Below are positions 43,749-53,103 of a stretch of DNA of 64,000 nucleotides, piece after piece. Position 1 is the first letter of the stretch. Every line of letters begins with the position of its first letter. The notes under the pieces were generated by a model, which did no database searches, was not told where the DNA came from, and was given only the letters and a program-made list of their open reading frames with translations. Made by a program: the position numbers and the translations under genes. Source of the stretch: Proteiniclasticum sp. (lineage in GTDB: Bacteria > Bacillota > Clostridia > Clostridiales > Clostridiaceae); assembly GCF_003514505.1 (NCBI RefSeq), contig NZ_DOPX01000032.1:60203-124202 (forward strand), given 5' to 3'.

Positions 43749-44912
43749 GTGCTTCAAACATATACCTTGAAAATGCCCCAGGCCGTCTTTGGCGGGGAGA
43801 ACTCACTAGACCAGATCACAACCGTGCTGAAACAGAGAAATGTGAAACGCGCTGCTATTTTTACGGATAAAGGGATTCTTGCTACAGGTCTTTTTAGTTT
43901 GCCGGAGGAAGCTGTAAAAGCGGCAGGTGCGGATTATTACATTCTCTCGGACATTCCTGCGGAGCCATCCTACGAAGCGGTACAAAACATTGTGGATGAA
44001 TATAAGAAAAGCGGAGCAGACATCATCATCGCCGTAGGCGGCGGAAGTGTTCTAGATGCGGCAAAGCTTGCCAGCGTACTGGTCACAGATGAGTATGGCG
44101 TAAAGGAGCTTCTGGATAATCCGCTTCTTGCGAAAAAGTGTGTACCGACCATTCTGATTCCAACCACAGCGGGTACTGGAGCTGAAGTGACGCCAAACGC
44201 CATCGTGGCAGTTCCGGAGAAGGAGCTGAAAGTAGGTATTGTCAATGATCATATGATTGCAGACTATGTGGTTCTTGATGCAAGAATGGTGAAGAACCTG
44301 CCAATGAAGATTGCTGCTGCCACTGGAGTTGATGCTCTAGCTCATGCCATTGAGTGTTATACCAGCAACAAAGCAAATCCTTTCTCGGATACCTTTGCTC
44401 TGGAAGCTCTGGATCTGATCTTCCAGCACATTGTTGCTGCTTGCACAGACCCATCTGCCATGGAAGCAAAAAACAAGATGCAGATTGCTGCGTTCTATGC
44501 CGGATTTGCCATCACTGCTTCAGGTACCACAGCGGTTCATGCGCTGAGCTACCCCCTGGGTGGAAAGTACCATATTGCCCACGGTGTATCCAATGCCATC
44601 CTGCTGGCTCCGGTCATGCGCTTTAATGCACCATACTGTGAGGACAGACTGGCCCTGGCCTATGACAGGTGCTGTCACGAAGAAAAGAAAGAAGCAATCA
44701 CTGACAAGGAAAAGGCTGAATGGATCATAAAGAAAATTGAAGACATAGTCAAAGAACTTGAAATCCCTACAAGCCTCAAGGAATTCGGTGTGCCGAAGGA
44801 AGACCTGGAGGGTCTTGTGGAAGCAGGGATGCAGGTGACAAGACTACTTGTGAACAATAGAAGACCTGTGACGCCGGAAGATGCTAGAAATCTGTATTTA
44901 GAAATTCTGTAA
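43749..44912 (+). CDS. Iron-containing alcohol dehydrogenase
   Basis: 387 residues of the group III alcohol dehydrogenase family. GGGSVLDAAKLASVL binds the cofactor; metal ligands lie in DALAHAIECYTSNKANPFSD and TTAVHALSYPLGGKYHIAHG. It probably oxidises or reduces a hydroxy-acid or aldehyde made in the pathway. GTG start with GAGGAGTGATG upstream, 58 bases after the sialidase-fold gene. Confidence 0.92.
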   Translation: MLQTYTLKMPQAVFGGENSLDQITTVLKQRNVKRAAIFTDKGILATGLFSLPEEAVKAAGADYYILSDIPAEPSYEAVQNIVDEYKKSGADIIIAVGGGSVLDAAKLASVLVTDEYGVKELLDNPLLAKKCVPTILIPTTAGTGAEVTPNAIVAVPEKELKVGIVNDHMIADYVVLDARMVKNLPMKIAAATGVDALAHAIECYTSNKANPFSDTFALEALDLIFQHIVAACTDPSAMEAKNKMQIAAFYAGFAITASGTTAVHALSYPLGGKYHIAHGVSNAILLAPVMRFNAPYCEDRLALAYDRCCHEEKKEAITDKEKAEWIIKKIEDIVKELEIPTSLKEFGVPKEDLEGLVEAGMQVTRLLVNNRRPVTPEDARNLYLEIL

Positions 44913-44941
44913 CATAATGCGAAGGATAAAGGAGAAAAAAG

Positions 44942-45850
44942 ATGAAACATGTAGATCTTAAAGGAATCATTCCACCAATTCTTACCCCGATGAACGAGGA
45001 TGAAACCATCAACCTAGAGGAGCTGCGCAATCAGATTGAAAGAATGATTGAGGGCGGTGTCCATGGAATTTTCCCTTTCGGTACCAATGGAGAAGGCTAT
45101 ATTCTGAATGAAGAAGAGAAGATCGAGGTGCTGAAGGCGACCATCGAGCAAGTGAACGGACGGGTTCCGGTCTATGCTGGCACTGGCTGCATTTCCACAA
45201 GAGATACCATCCGTATGAGCAAGAAAGCTGAAGAACTGGGTGCGGACGTCCTTTCCATCATCACGCCAAGCTTTGCACTGGCTTCCCAGAAGGAGCTGTA
45301 TGACCATTATGTGGAAGTGGCAAAGAATGTGGATCTTCCCATCGTTCTTTATAACATCCCGGCAAGAACTGGAAACAAGCTTCTGCCTGAAACTGTGGCA
45401 AAGCTTGCGAAGGATGTGCCAAATATCATGGGTGCAAAAGACTCCAGCGGTGACTGGGACAATCTTCTTGCCTACATCAATCTCACCAAGGATCTTGACA
45501 AGGACTTCAGAGTGCTTTCTGGAAATGACTCTTTGATCCTTCCATGTCTGGAAGCCGGCGGAGCAGGCGGGATTGCAGGATGTGCCAATGTATATCCTCA
45601 TGTGCTGGCATCCATCTATGATTACTTCAAGGAAGGAAAGCTGGAGGAAGCAAAGGTATCCCAGGACTCCATCGCTTCTTTCAGAGCAGTATTCAAATAT
45701 GGAAATCCAAACACCGTGGTGAAGAAAGCAGTGAAGCTTCTTGGCTACCCTGTGGGAGACTGCAGAAGACCTTTCAACTATCTTTGTGAGGAAGGTGTGG
45801 ATGAACTGAAGAAGGTTCTCGAAGAGAACAAAGAAAAAGGAATGAAATAA
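44942..45850 (+). CDS. DapA/NanA-like aldolase
   Basis: 302 residues of the dihydrodipicolinate synthase/N-acetylneuraminate lyase family. It shows PFGTNGEGYIL (GTxGE), the catalytic Tyr in VLYNIPARTGNKL and the Schiff-base Lys in IMGAKDSSGDWDN. Such enzymes cleave 2-keto-3-deoxy acids to pyruvate and an aldehyde or catalyse related dehydrations. A true DapA is unlikely because no lysine genes are near. AAAGGAG precedes ATG. Confidence 0.9.
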   Translation: MKHVDLKGIIPPILTPMNEDETINLEELRNQIERMIEGGVHGIFPFGTNGEGYILNEEEKIEVLKATIEQVNGRVPVYAGTGCISTRDTIRMSKKAEELGADVLSIITPSFALASQKELYDHYVEVAKNVDLPIVLYNIPARTGNKLLPETVAKLAKDVPNIMGAKDSSGDWDNLLAYINLTKDLDKDFRVLSGNDSLILPCLEAGGAGGIAGCANVYPHVLASIYDYFKEGKLEEAKVSQDSIASFRAVFKYGNPNTVVKKAVKLLGYPVGDCRRPFNYLCEEGVDELKKVLEENKEKGMK

Positions 45851-45851
45851 G

Positions 45852-46943
45852 ATGGAAAATAAATTAAAGCCTCTAGTGGGGATCACCATGGGAGATCCCT
45901 TCGGTAACGGTCCGGAGATTACAGTCAAGGCTCTATCAGATGAGAAGCTTTATGAAAGGTGCAGACCCCTCGTGGTGGGGGATGCATCTTCCATGAAGTA
46001 TGCACTGAAAGTAGCAAAGAAAGTAAGTGGTGTGGACCTTCACCTGAACGTGGTGGACCGTCCTGAAGAAGGAAAATATACCTTCGGCACCATTGATCTT
46101 CTGGATCTTTCCCTGGTGCCTGAGACAGAAATTCCAGATACATCCGATCTGGAAAGTCCCAGACCTTTTGGAATCGGGGCATGTGTCCTAGGTGGCGAAG
46201 CGGCTTTCCAGTATGTGGTGAAAGTCATTGACCTTGCCATGAAAGGGGAGATCGATGCCACGGTGACCAATGCGCTCAGCAAGGAAGCCATCAATATGGC
46301 TGGACATCACTTTGCGGGTCATACCGAAATTTACGGCTCTTATACAGGAACAAAGAAGTACACCATGATGCTGGCTCACGGAGACTTGAGAGTGGTTCAT
46401 GTATCTACCCATGTTTCTTTAAGGGAAGCCTGCGACAGAGTGAAAAAAGACAGAGTGCTGGATGTCATAAGAATTGCCAACGAGGCCTGTAAAGCACTGG
46501 GCATCAAAGAACCCAAAATTGGTGTGGCGGGTCTGAACCCTCACAGTGGAGAGAACGGTATGTTCGGCTGGGAAGAAGTGGAAGAGATTCATCCGGCCAT
46601 CGAGGAAGCTATGAAAGAAGGCATCCTCATTCCCGATAAACGTTCCACGCCACCAGACACCATTTTCTCCAAAGCCGCTGGCGGCTGGTATGACATAGTT
46701 GTGGCCATGTACCATGATCAAGGACATATTCCGCTGAAACTGAAAGGCTTTGTCTACAACAGAGAAGAGAAGCGCTGGGAAGCAGTGGAAGGGGTGAACG
46801 TCACCTTAGGGCTTCCAATCATCCGGGCCAGTGTAGATCACGGTACAGGGATTGATCTTGCGGGCAGCGGACGCTCCAGTGAGGTAAGCCTCGTAAATGC
46901 CATCGACTATGCAGTTCAGATGGTTCGCTCCAAGAATCAGTAA
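45852..46943 (+). CDS. PdxA-like 4-phospho-acid dehydrogenase (PdxA2 type)
   Basis: 363 residues of the PdxA family: ITMGDPFGNGPEITVKAL, HHFAGHTEIYGSYTGTKKY, AGLNPHSGENGMFGWEE and MYHDQGHIPLKLKGF. PdxA2 enzymes paired with DUF1537 kinases oxidatively decarboxylate D-threonate or D-erythronate 4-phosphate to dihydroxyacetone phosphate. No other pyridoxal synthesis gene is present, so the catabolic role is favoured. It starts one base after the aldolase stop. Confidence 0.9.
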   Translation: MENKLKPLVGITMGDPFGNGPEITVKALSDEKLYERCRPLVVGDASSMKYALKVAKKVSGVDLHLNVVDRPEEGKYTFGTIDLLDLSLVPETEIPDTSDLESPRPFGIGACVLGGEAAFQYVVKVIDLAMKGEIDATVTNALSKEAINMAGHHFAGHTEIYGSYTGTKKYTMMLAHGDLRVVHVSTHVSLREACDRVKKDRVLDVIRIANEACKALGIKEPKIGVAGLNPHSGENGMFGWEEVEEIHPAIEEAMKEGILIPDKRSTPPDTIFSKAAGGWYDIVVAMYHDQGHIPLKLKGFVYNREEKRWEAVEGVNVTLGLPIIRASVDHGTGIDLAGSGRSSEVSLVNAIDYAVQMVRSKNQ

Positions 46944-47026
46944 AAAAAGATCAAGTCAGGAACGGTTATTTTTAAGCAATCATAGAGACTCAAAAATAAT
47001 ACTTCAAAAAGAGAGGAGTTCAAAAA

Positions 47027-48307
47027 ATGACGACCCCAATGATCATCGCCATCATCATCACCGTATTTATGATTTTTCTTATCATGACAGAAAAGCTACC
47101 TTTTGGTGCACCACCACTCCTTGCCTGTCTTCTTATGGTCCTTTTCGGGATTGTTGATATCAAGACCGCCTTCGGAGGATTCTCAAACCCCACCATTGTC
47201 ATGCTGGCATCGTTTATGGCCATCATCGTGGCACTGCAGAAAACCAGTTTCATTGAGAGCTTCAAGAAGGCTATGTTCAACATGGCTGGTAGAGGCGGGT
47301 TTAAAGCTTATGTGCTTTTAGTCATCATCGTCATGCTGGGTACAAGCCTTTTCGGAACAGGATCCACTGCTTACTATGTGCTGACACTTGGAATTCTGTC
47401 CACCATTCCCTTCAACGAAAAGCTTCCTGGTTCAAAGATCATCATGTCTTCAGGCTTTGCGGCAAACCATCCGCTGATTCCAGTGAATGTTGCACTGCAG
47501 TATGGTATCGTGGTTGCGGTTCTTGAAGCAGCTGGTGCTGCTGTTGGAAAGATCTCTTTGGTTAGATTTTCCGTGGTGAACCTTGTATTGTCCCTGGCGT
47601 TTCTTGCTTGGACCATTCTTGCTTACAAGAGACTCCCAAGCCATGCCATCGACACCGTGGAAGAAAAAGAAGATGCACAAAGTGCAAGAGTGTCCACACT
47701 TCCCAAGTGGAAGGAAACACTCACCTATTTCGCCTTTGCCTTTGCTGTTGTCGGTATGATCCTTCAGAGCAGAATCGGAGATGCTGGGTATGTAATGCCT
47801 GGACTGTCCGTAGCGCTTCTTCTTGCCATCAATGTCATGGACTTTAAAGAAATCCGTGATGCCATCTGTTCCCCAATCATCCTGATGTCTGCTGGTGTCA
47901 TCGGTATCGCCGATGCTCTGGGAAGCACTGGACTCACTGCACTTGTAGGAGAAACTGTTGCCAATATGCTGGGATCCAACATCAATCCTTTTGTCCTTGT
48001 TTTTGCCTTCTGTATTCTCACCAGTGTTCTTGCCACATTAACAGGCTCCACCTTGGGTACAGTGTATGTATTTGCACCTCTAGCCATCTCTACCTGTATC
48101 AGTCTTGGTCTTAATCCTACAGCAGCAGCTGCGGCCATCGTCATATCCGGATGGAATGGACATTTCCTCCCCATAGACGGAATGCCAGCCATGATCATGG
48201 GACTTGGAAAATACAAGCTCATTGATTTCTGGAAGTTTACAGTACCCATGTATTTCATCAGACTTCTTGCTCTGACAGCTGGTGCGCTTCTGATGTTCCC
48301 AATGTAA
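47027..48307 (+). CDS. SLC13/CitMHS-like membrane transporter
   Basis: 426 residues with about eleven hydrophobic helices of the ion transporter superfamily: FGGFSNPTIVMLASFMAIIV in the first half and NPTAAAAAIVISGWNGHFLP in the second half are the paired re-entrant regions. Family members import organic anions such as citrate or dicarboxylates with cations. Its place in the operon suggests uptake of the acid substrate. AAGAGAGGAG precedes ATG. Confidence 0.85.
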   Translation: MTTPMIIAIIITVFMIFLIMTEKLPFGAPPLLACLLMVLFGIVDIKTAFGGFSNPTIVMLASFMAIIVALQKTSFIESFKKAMFNMAGRGGFKAYVLLVIIVMLGTSLFGTGSTAYYVLTLGILSTIPFNEKLPGSKIIMSSGFAANHPLIPVNVALQYGIVVAVLEAAGAAVGKISLVRFSVVNLVLSLAFLAWTILAYKRLPSHAIDTVEEKEDAQSARVSTLPKWKETLTYFAFAFAVVGMILQSRIGDAGYVMPGLSVALLLAINVMDFKEIRDAICSPIILMSAGVIGIADALGSTGLTALVGETVANMLGSNINPFVLVFAFCILTSVLATLTGSTLGTVYVFAPLAISTCISLGLNPTAAAAAIVISGWNGHFLPIDGMPAMIMGLGKYKLIDFWKFTVPMYFIRLLALTAGALLMFPM

Positions 48308-48348
48308 TAGATTCGGAACATCCACTTTGATCGTATGTTGTTTCCTGC

Positions 48349-48386
48349 AGAAGAGAAGAGGGTTCATGTGAGCCTCTTCTCTTCAT
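48349..48386 (+). other. Stem-loop between transporter and VOC gene
   Basis: GAAGAGAAGAGG pairs perfectly with CCTCTTCTCTTC across an 11-base loop (GTTCATGTGAG). No T run follows, so it may protect or separate transcript parts rather than terminate. Confidence 0.55.
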
Positions 48387-48414
48387 AAAAGGATGATAGA
48401 AGGAGAGTAATAAA

Positions 48415-48762
48415 ATGAACTGTACATTTGAACTGGAACATATCGGAATCAATACTCCCAATGCAGCGGAGGCGGAAAAGCTTGCAAAGCTCTTAAGCTT
48501 CATCTTTAATCTTGAACCTCGCCATGGTCAGAAGTCTGAGTTTGGCGGTCCTTACTTCGAATGCATGAAAGCACCTTTTCTGGGAGCCAATGGACACATC
48601 GCCATGCGTACACCAGACCTGGATGCAGCCATAGAAGAACTGAAGGGGAAGGGATTCTCTTTCAATATGGATACAGCTGCGTATTTCGAAGATGGAAAAA
48701 TGAAAAATATCTATCTGGACGGCGAATTCGGTGGTTTTGCCATCCACATCATGCACAAATAA
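48415..48762 (+). CDS. VOC (glyoxalase/bleomycin resistance) superfamily protein
   Basis: 115 residues with the vicinal oxygen chelate fold pattern: LEHIGINTPNAAEAEKLAKL at the start, HIAMRTPDLDAAIEELKGKG in the second half, ending GGFAIHIMHK. His and Glu residues in the two halves could bind a metal. Last gene of the operon; perhaps an isomerase or lyase of the pathway (inference). GAAGGAGAG precedes ATG. Confidence 0.85.
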   Translation: MNCTFELEHIGINTPNAAEAEKLAKLLSFIFNLEPRHGQKSEFGGPYFECMKAPFLGANGHIAMRTPDLDAAIEELKGKGFSFNMDTAAYFEDGKMKNIYLDGEFGGFAIHIMHK

Positions 48763-48963
48763 CAAGAGGAGAGCAGGAAGGTTTTGCCGGGGCCGTCACC
48801 CTAATACAACTGTAGAAAAACTGCTGCAGGATGAAACCAGCTAGAACAATCCAGCTTGATTTTGTTTTTTGATATCTCTTCGAATGAAGTTCATGCGCGC
48901 TGTAACAAAGAGAAAACGAAGGTGACGTTTCTTCTGAAACAATTGCTGCATCTCATCATTCTT

Positions 48964-49018
48964 AGAAAAAAGGATCTGCAGATCGTCCGGTCATGGGATG
49001 ATGATGCAGATTCTTTTT
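48964..49018. terminator. Terminator closing the acid-sugar operon
   Basis: AGAAAAAAGGATCTGCA pairs with TGCAGATTCTTTTT allowing G-U pairs; T run on the plus strand. The gap 48763-49227 has no gene otherwise. Confidence 0.75.
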
Positions 49019-49227
49019 ATTATAAACTCATTTGTAACCTACACGACAAAGAAAACTCAAAAGTTCTACCGCGCTTTGATGTAAGGGTTTCTTCTTACAC
49101 AAATCAAGGCACAAGTTTTTTCATTGTCATGGCATCTCGTGTCCACTATAATGAAACCAGCAGTACTTTGAATATTTAGAAATTATTGAGCAGTTTCATT
49201 CTGAGTGGCAAAAGGCAGGTGCTTTCC

Positions 49228-50898
49228 ATGAATAAAGCAAGAAGAAACCGAAGGATCATTTTTTTCTTTCTAATGACATTTTTGGTGGGAATCATTTATC
49301 TTGCCCTGACCTTACCATCGGAAGACTATGGGCTTGTGAAGAGAAACCTCATAGACCTTAATGAGGGATGGAGAGTGGAGTATGAAGACATCACCCTTCA
49401 AGATGTCTCTTTTCCACGTGAACTTCATCTGAAAGAAAATACGAGATATACAGCGGCAAGAACTCTGCCAACACTACCCTCTGATTCTGCAATGCTTCGG
49501 GTAAGGTCTTCCATGCAGGACATCATTGTGTATATTGATGGTGTGGAAATTTTTAGAGACCTCAAGGGCAACAGTGGATGGCTCACGGCTCCAGATGCCA
49601 GTCTTTGGCACTTTTTGAGTCTCCCAGAAGGGAGCAGCGGAAAAGAAATCACCCTGGAAATGGTGTCTCCTACCAGAGCGTTCTCGGGAACGCTGAACGA
49701 GGTGTATGCCGGTGAGGGGATTGATCTCCTCTCTCAAGTGATAAGAGCCAATGCAATGAAAATTATTCTAAGCATCCTGTTTCTCATTCTTGGCATTTTC
49801 ATGCTCATTCTATCCTCTTTTGTCAATAACCTGGAGGACAACCGGCTGATTTATCTGGGTGGTTTTGCTGTGCTTTTTTCTGTCTGGCTGTTTGGGGAGT
49901 CTAAAGTACTGCAGCTTTTCACCGGGAACCGGTTTATCATCGGTGGAATCAGTTATATGGTGATTCCACTCATCGCCATATCCTATGTCCTGTTTCTAAA
50001 AGAGTCTGTACTCCAGAAGTACAAATCGGTGATGGTGGGCTTGGCAATTCTGTTTTTTGTGAATTTAGTGGGAAATGTTCTCCTGCAGGTTTTTGGCATT
50101 CTTAATTTCATTTCCAGTATGGCGCTGACTGTGGTGCTTGTAAGTCTTATGATCGTAAGTTCCATGGTGCTCATGGCCATAGAATGGCGGATGGATGGGA
50201 ATCTTCAGGCAAGGACTATGATTCTGAGCTCTTTTATCCCAGCCGTTTTTCTGCTTGCTGAAGTCAGCACATTCCTTCTGGGGAGGTATGAGATGACAGG
50301 GTCACTCACAGGAATCGGCATTCTTCTGTTCTTCCTGCAGATCTCCTATTTCACGTTCCGGTCTGTGGATAAAGCCATCCAAAGTGAGAGAGAATCAGAG
50401 TTTCTGAAGAAGATGGCCTATGTGGATATCCTTACTGGCATGGGCAATCGGGCTGCTTTTGAAAAATATGTGGATGGGCTGAGAAAAAAGCACAGTGGGA
50501 AACAGTTCCGGCTTGCCATGATGGACATTAATAATCTGAAGTACATCAACGATCATTTTGGTCATAAAGAGGGAGATGCGGCCATAAGAAAATGCGCTAA
50601 AGCCATGAAAAAGTATCTTCTGCCCTATGGCGACTGCTTCCGATTGGGAGGAGATGAGTTTGCAGCGATATTATACGATCTGGATGAGGAAACCTATGCG
50701 CATCTCATCCGATGTATGAGAGAAGAAATCCATGGGGTAGAGAACAACCACCCATACCGGGTGGACATTGCAGTGGGATCCAATGTTTATCAGGAAGACA
50801 GATTTACGGATTTTGGCACTTTCATCCACGAAACGGATCTTCGAATGTATGAGAATAAGAGGAAGGTCAAGGAAAATCAGCTGGAAGTCATGGGTTGA
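49228..50898 (+). CDS. Membrane diguanylate cyclase with exported sensor domain
   Basis: 556 residues. A signal anchor (IIFFFLMTFLVGIIYLALTL) is followed by an exported beta-sandwich domain (about 35-180, DLNEGWRVEYEDITLQDVSF; MQDIIVYIDGVEIF) similar to galactose-binding-like sensor folds, seven or so membrane helices and a C-terminal GGDEF domain with LGGDEFAAI intact. It should make c-di-GMP in response to an outside signal. ATG 49228 has AGGCAGGTG upstream; earlier in-frame TTG and GTG codons are less likely. Confidence 0.9.
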   Translation: MNKARRNRRIIFFFLMTFLVGIIYLALTLPSEDYGLVKRNLIDLNEGWRVEYEDITLQDVSFPRELHLKENTRYTAARTLPTLPSDSAMLRVRSSMQDIIVYIDGVEIFRDLKGNSGWLTAPDASLWHFLSLPEGSSGKEITLEMVSPTRAFSGTLNEVYAGEGIDLLSQVIRANAMKIILSILFLILGIFMLILSSFVNNLEDNRLIYLGGFAVLFSVWLFGESKVLQLFTGNRFIIGGISYMVIPLIAISYVLFLKESVLQKYKSVMVGLAILFFVNLVGNVLLQVFGILNFISSMALTVVLVSLMIVSSMVLMAIEWRMDGNLQARTMILSSFIPAVFLLAEVSTFLLGRYEMTGSLTGIGILLFFLQISYFTFRSVDKAIQSERESEFLKKMAYVDILTGMGNRAAFEKYVDGLRKKHSGKQFRLAMMDINNLKYINDHFGHKEGDAAIRKCAKAMKKYLLPYGDCFRLGGDEFAAILYDLDEETYAHLIRCMREEIHGVENNHPYRVDIAVGSNVYQEDRFTDFGTFIHETDLRMYENKRKVKENQLEVMG

Positions 50899-50916
50899 GG
50901 GAATATAAGCGTACAG

Positions 50917-50967
50917 AAGAAGAGCCTGAGAGGCATCCATAGAAAGGATGCTTCTCAGGCTCTTCTT
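50917..50967. terminator. Bidirectional terminator
   Basis: AGAAGAGCCTGAGAGGCATCC pairs with the complementary arm at 50946-50966 (one mismatch); loop ATAGAAA. It separates the convergent cyclase and zinc-ribbon genes. Confidence 0.93.
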
Positions 50968-51009
50968 TACGATTACTTAACGGGAGGGCGTATTATGGAT
51001 GGTTATTGT

Positions 51010-51906
51010 CTAGTAGCCCATATCTATGGAAAGAGGAATCTGGGATTCAACGTGATGATAATCCACTTCCTTTCCATCCACATAAACTCTAAGTGGCAGA
51101 TCCTTTTGGGTGGTAATTTCAGTATGAAAGAGTACATAGGAGTTTGGGTTATACCCTTCATTACTCGTGAACTCCACCTTGTAGAACTCGTCAAAGAACC
51201 ATTTTGATTCAGAGCCCATGGAGAGATCTGCGTCTTCAGTGGCTCCGTTATAGAGTATGAGATAGTTATTATAATAGGAGCCATCTTTAGAAGAAGGTGC
51301 TTTCTTATAAGACATCACATAAATACCGTCTTCGGACTCCTGAGAGGTCTTTAGCCAATGGTATACTTCAGGGTAATTCTCATAGTTTTCAATACTGATT
51401 CCTGATGCGCTGCCTACACTGGTGGTACTTGCGCTGAAAGTCATGACCCCCATGAAGAGGAGAATGACCATGAGGATCGGAATGATAATGACGGCGATGA
51501 GGATTTTACCGAGTCCGGTCTCTTTTCTTTTAGTGTATAACGGCATTTTTGCCTCCTGGGGTACGGTTTCTCCACATTGAGGGCAGTGGTCCCAGGAAGC
51601 ATTTAGGGGATAGTCGCATCTTTGGCATCTGCCCTTCAGCTGAGTGCCACAGGAAGGGCATACTGCATAGCTTTCGCTGACAGATGCTCTGCAGCTGGGA
51701 CATTCCAGTGCTCTTTCTTCTGAACGCACGATGAGATAGATGATGAGTCCGATGAGGGCAGGGGAGAGAATCGCGATGAGGGTCCATAAAGGAGCGTTCA
51801 TACCGCGGCTTGTAGCGTCACGGTAAACGTAGACACCGATGAGGATGGGAAGGACCAAAAACAGTCCAAGGACTATGAGGAGATTGGCTGTTATTACAAA
51901 TGACAT
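51010..51906 (-). CDS. Zinc-ribbon membrane protein
   Basis: 298 residues from ATG 51906. Two N-terminal membrane helices flank a Phospholipase_D-nuclease-N-like motif (YVYRDATSRGMNAPLWTL). Three zinc-ribbon pairs follow: CPSCRASVSESYAVCPSCG, CQRCDYPLNASWDHCPQCG. A third helix (ILIAVIIIPILMVILLFMGV) leads into an exported C-terminal domain of unknown type. AAAGGAAG lies before the start; an ATG two codons earlier (51912) is also possible. Function unknown. It follows the ECF sigma and membrane protein genes in the same direction. Confidence 0.75.
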   Translation of the reverse strand: MSFVITANLLIVLGLFLVLPILIGVYVYRDATSRGMNAPLWTLIAILSPALIGLIIYLIVRSEERALECPSCRASVSESYAVCPSCGTQLKGRCQRCDYPLNASWDHCPQCGETVPQEAKMPLYTKRKETGLGKILIAVIIIPILMVILLFMGVMTFSASTTSVGSASGISIENYENYPEVYHWLKTSQESEDGIYVMSYKKAPSSKDGSYYNNYLILYNGATEDADLSMGSESKWFFDEFYKVEFTSNEGYNPNSYVLFHTEITTQKDLPLRVYVDGKEVDYHHVESQIPLSIDMGY

Positions 51907-51933
51907 AATCATCTTCCTTTCATACTATGTTAC

Positions 51934-52239
51934 TTATGACAGGAGATTAAAGAGAGTATGTGCTTCTCTTTTCTCCAGCTGTTTTCTGGTGAAGACCACG
52001 GCAATGACCCCAGTTCCTGCCAGCCACAGGGCAAGCACAGAAAGGAATAACACACTGAGTGCCATGGAATAGGGGGCGGCCCAAAAAGCTGCGAGTCCTA
52101 GGGCTATAAACAGAAGATGAGAGGAGGCTGTAAGAAGCAGCAGCTGTCTTACTTCTCTTCGTCTCTCGGCAAGGAGCGTCAGCTTTTCTTCGGTTATTTT
52201 TGGTGGGGTATACTGCTCAAAATCAAAATTCAAGTTCAT
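51934..52239 (-). CDS. Membrane protein paired with second ECF sigma
   Basis: 101 residues with two helices (LLLLTASSHLLFIALGLAAF; LSVLFLSVLALWLAGTGVIA). It overlaps the sigma gene by 17 bases, the usual layout of a sigma/anti-sigma pair. No recognised anti-sigma motif, so the role is inferred from context. Confidence 0.7.
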   Translation of the reverse strand: MNLNFDFEQYTPPKITEEKLTLLAERRREVRQLLLLTASSHLLFIALGLAAFWAAPYSMALSVLFLSVLALWLAGTGVIAVVFTRKQLEKREAHTLFNLLS

Positions 52240-52714
52240 GAAGCATCTTCTCCTTTAGTAGCGCTCTGGCTTTACTGAGGCGGGATTTTACGGTTCCTTC
52301 TGGAATATCCAGCACCTTTGCGGTTTCTGTGAGGCTCAGGTCCTGGAAGTAGAATAAAATGACTGTCATTTTCAGTTTGTCTGGGAGACCGTGAACCGCT
52401 GCATGGAGGTCACTGAAGTCTTCTTTCTTTTCTTCTTGGGCACTGTTTAGAATCAAGTCTTTCTCTTCTTGTGAGCTGAAGTAATCAAAGAGCAGGCTGA
52501 TTTTCTTTTTTCTGTACTGGTCTTTATAAGTATTGACGCAGATCTTTGTGAGCCATCCTTGAAACTCAAGTTCCTGATTGTACTGATGAAGTTTTCGATG
52601 GACTTTGAGCCAGGTTTCCTGATAAAGATCCTCTGCATCGTCCTTGTTGGTGCAGAGTGTTCTGCAAAGACCATAGAGTCGTTTTCCATATTTATCTATA
52701 TAGGCTTCGAGCAC
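52223..52714 (-). CDS. ECF-type RNA polymerase sigma factor (second)
   Basis: 163 residues: region 2 (GKRLYGLCRTLCTNKDDAED, LYQETWLKVHRKLHQYN) and region 4 (LPDKLKMTVILFYFQDLSLT, ETAKVLDIPEGTVKSRLSKA). GGGAGGTGC precedes the start, which I take at 52714. A convincing ECF-type promoter lies just upstream, so autoregulation is likely. Confidence 0.93.
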   Translation of the reverse strand: MLEAYIDKYGKRLYGLCRTLCTNKDDAEDLYQETWLKVHRKLHQYNQELEFQGWLTKICVNTYKDQYRKKKISLLFDYFSSQEEKDLILNSAQEEKKEDFSDLHAAVHGLPDKLKMTVILFYFQDLSLTETAKVLDIPEGTVKSRLSKARALLKEKMLHELEF

Positions 52715-52739
52715 TTCTGCACCTCCCTTTACTCTTATA

Positions 52740-52765
52740 TACGAAGTGTACCACTGTTTGGTTCA
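52740..52765 (-). promoter_or_regulatory. ECF-type promoter of second sigma operon
   Basis: On the minus strand: TGAACC, 16-base spacer, CGTA, close to the TGAAAC-N16-CGTA form used by SigW-like factors, 25 bases before the coding start. Confidence 0.6.
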
Positions 52766-53103
52766 TGAATTGTGAAATTATTTTTGAGATTCTTAATCAG
52801 TGTAGCTAAGATAAAGGGTATCAGAATTAGAATAACGAGGACAAAATTGGCGATGGATATAATTTAAGAAGAGTATAGATTACTTTCTATCCTTAGAGAT
52901 ATTTGGAAGTTTGATTGATATATTACAAAAGATTCATTATAATGGATTGTAAGAATATTCGTATATTTACGGATCGCTTTGAGTTCAAAAAGTGTCTTGA
53001 TAATAATTGAAGATAACTGTGATGAAGTTGCTTGACGGGTCTCTATTACTTTGAAATCTTATCGGTAAACGTAGAAATGCACCTACAAATGAAGGAGGTT
53101 ATC
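52766..53103. other. Gap between second sigma operon and exonuclease gene
   Basis: AT-rich. A TATAAT near 52938 may be a -10 box for the plus-strand gene, giving a leader of about 160 bases. No gene, hairpin terminator or repeat stands out. Confidence 0.4.

Noticed and set aside
45014..45928. 304-codon minus-strand frame opposite the aldolase gene
   Set aside because: Fully antisense to a well-supported DapA/NanA-like gene; no ribosome site and no family resemblance.
48856..49179. 107-codon plus-strand frame between the VOC gene and the diguanylate cyclase
   Set aside because: It starts at TTG without a good ribosome site and runs straight through the terminator stem at 48964-49018; composition is not protein-like.
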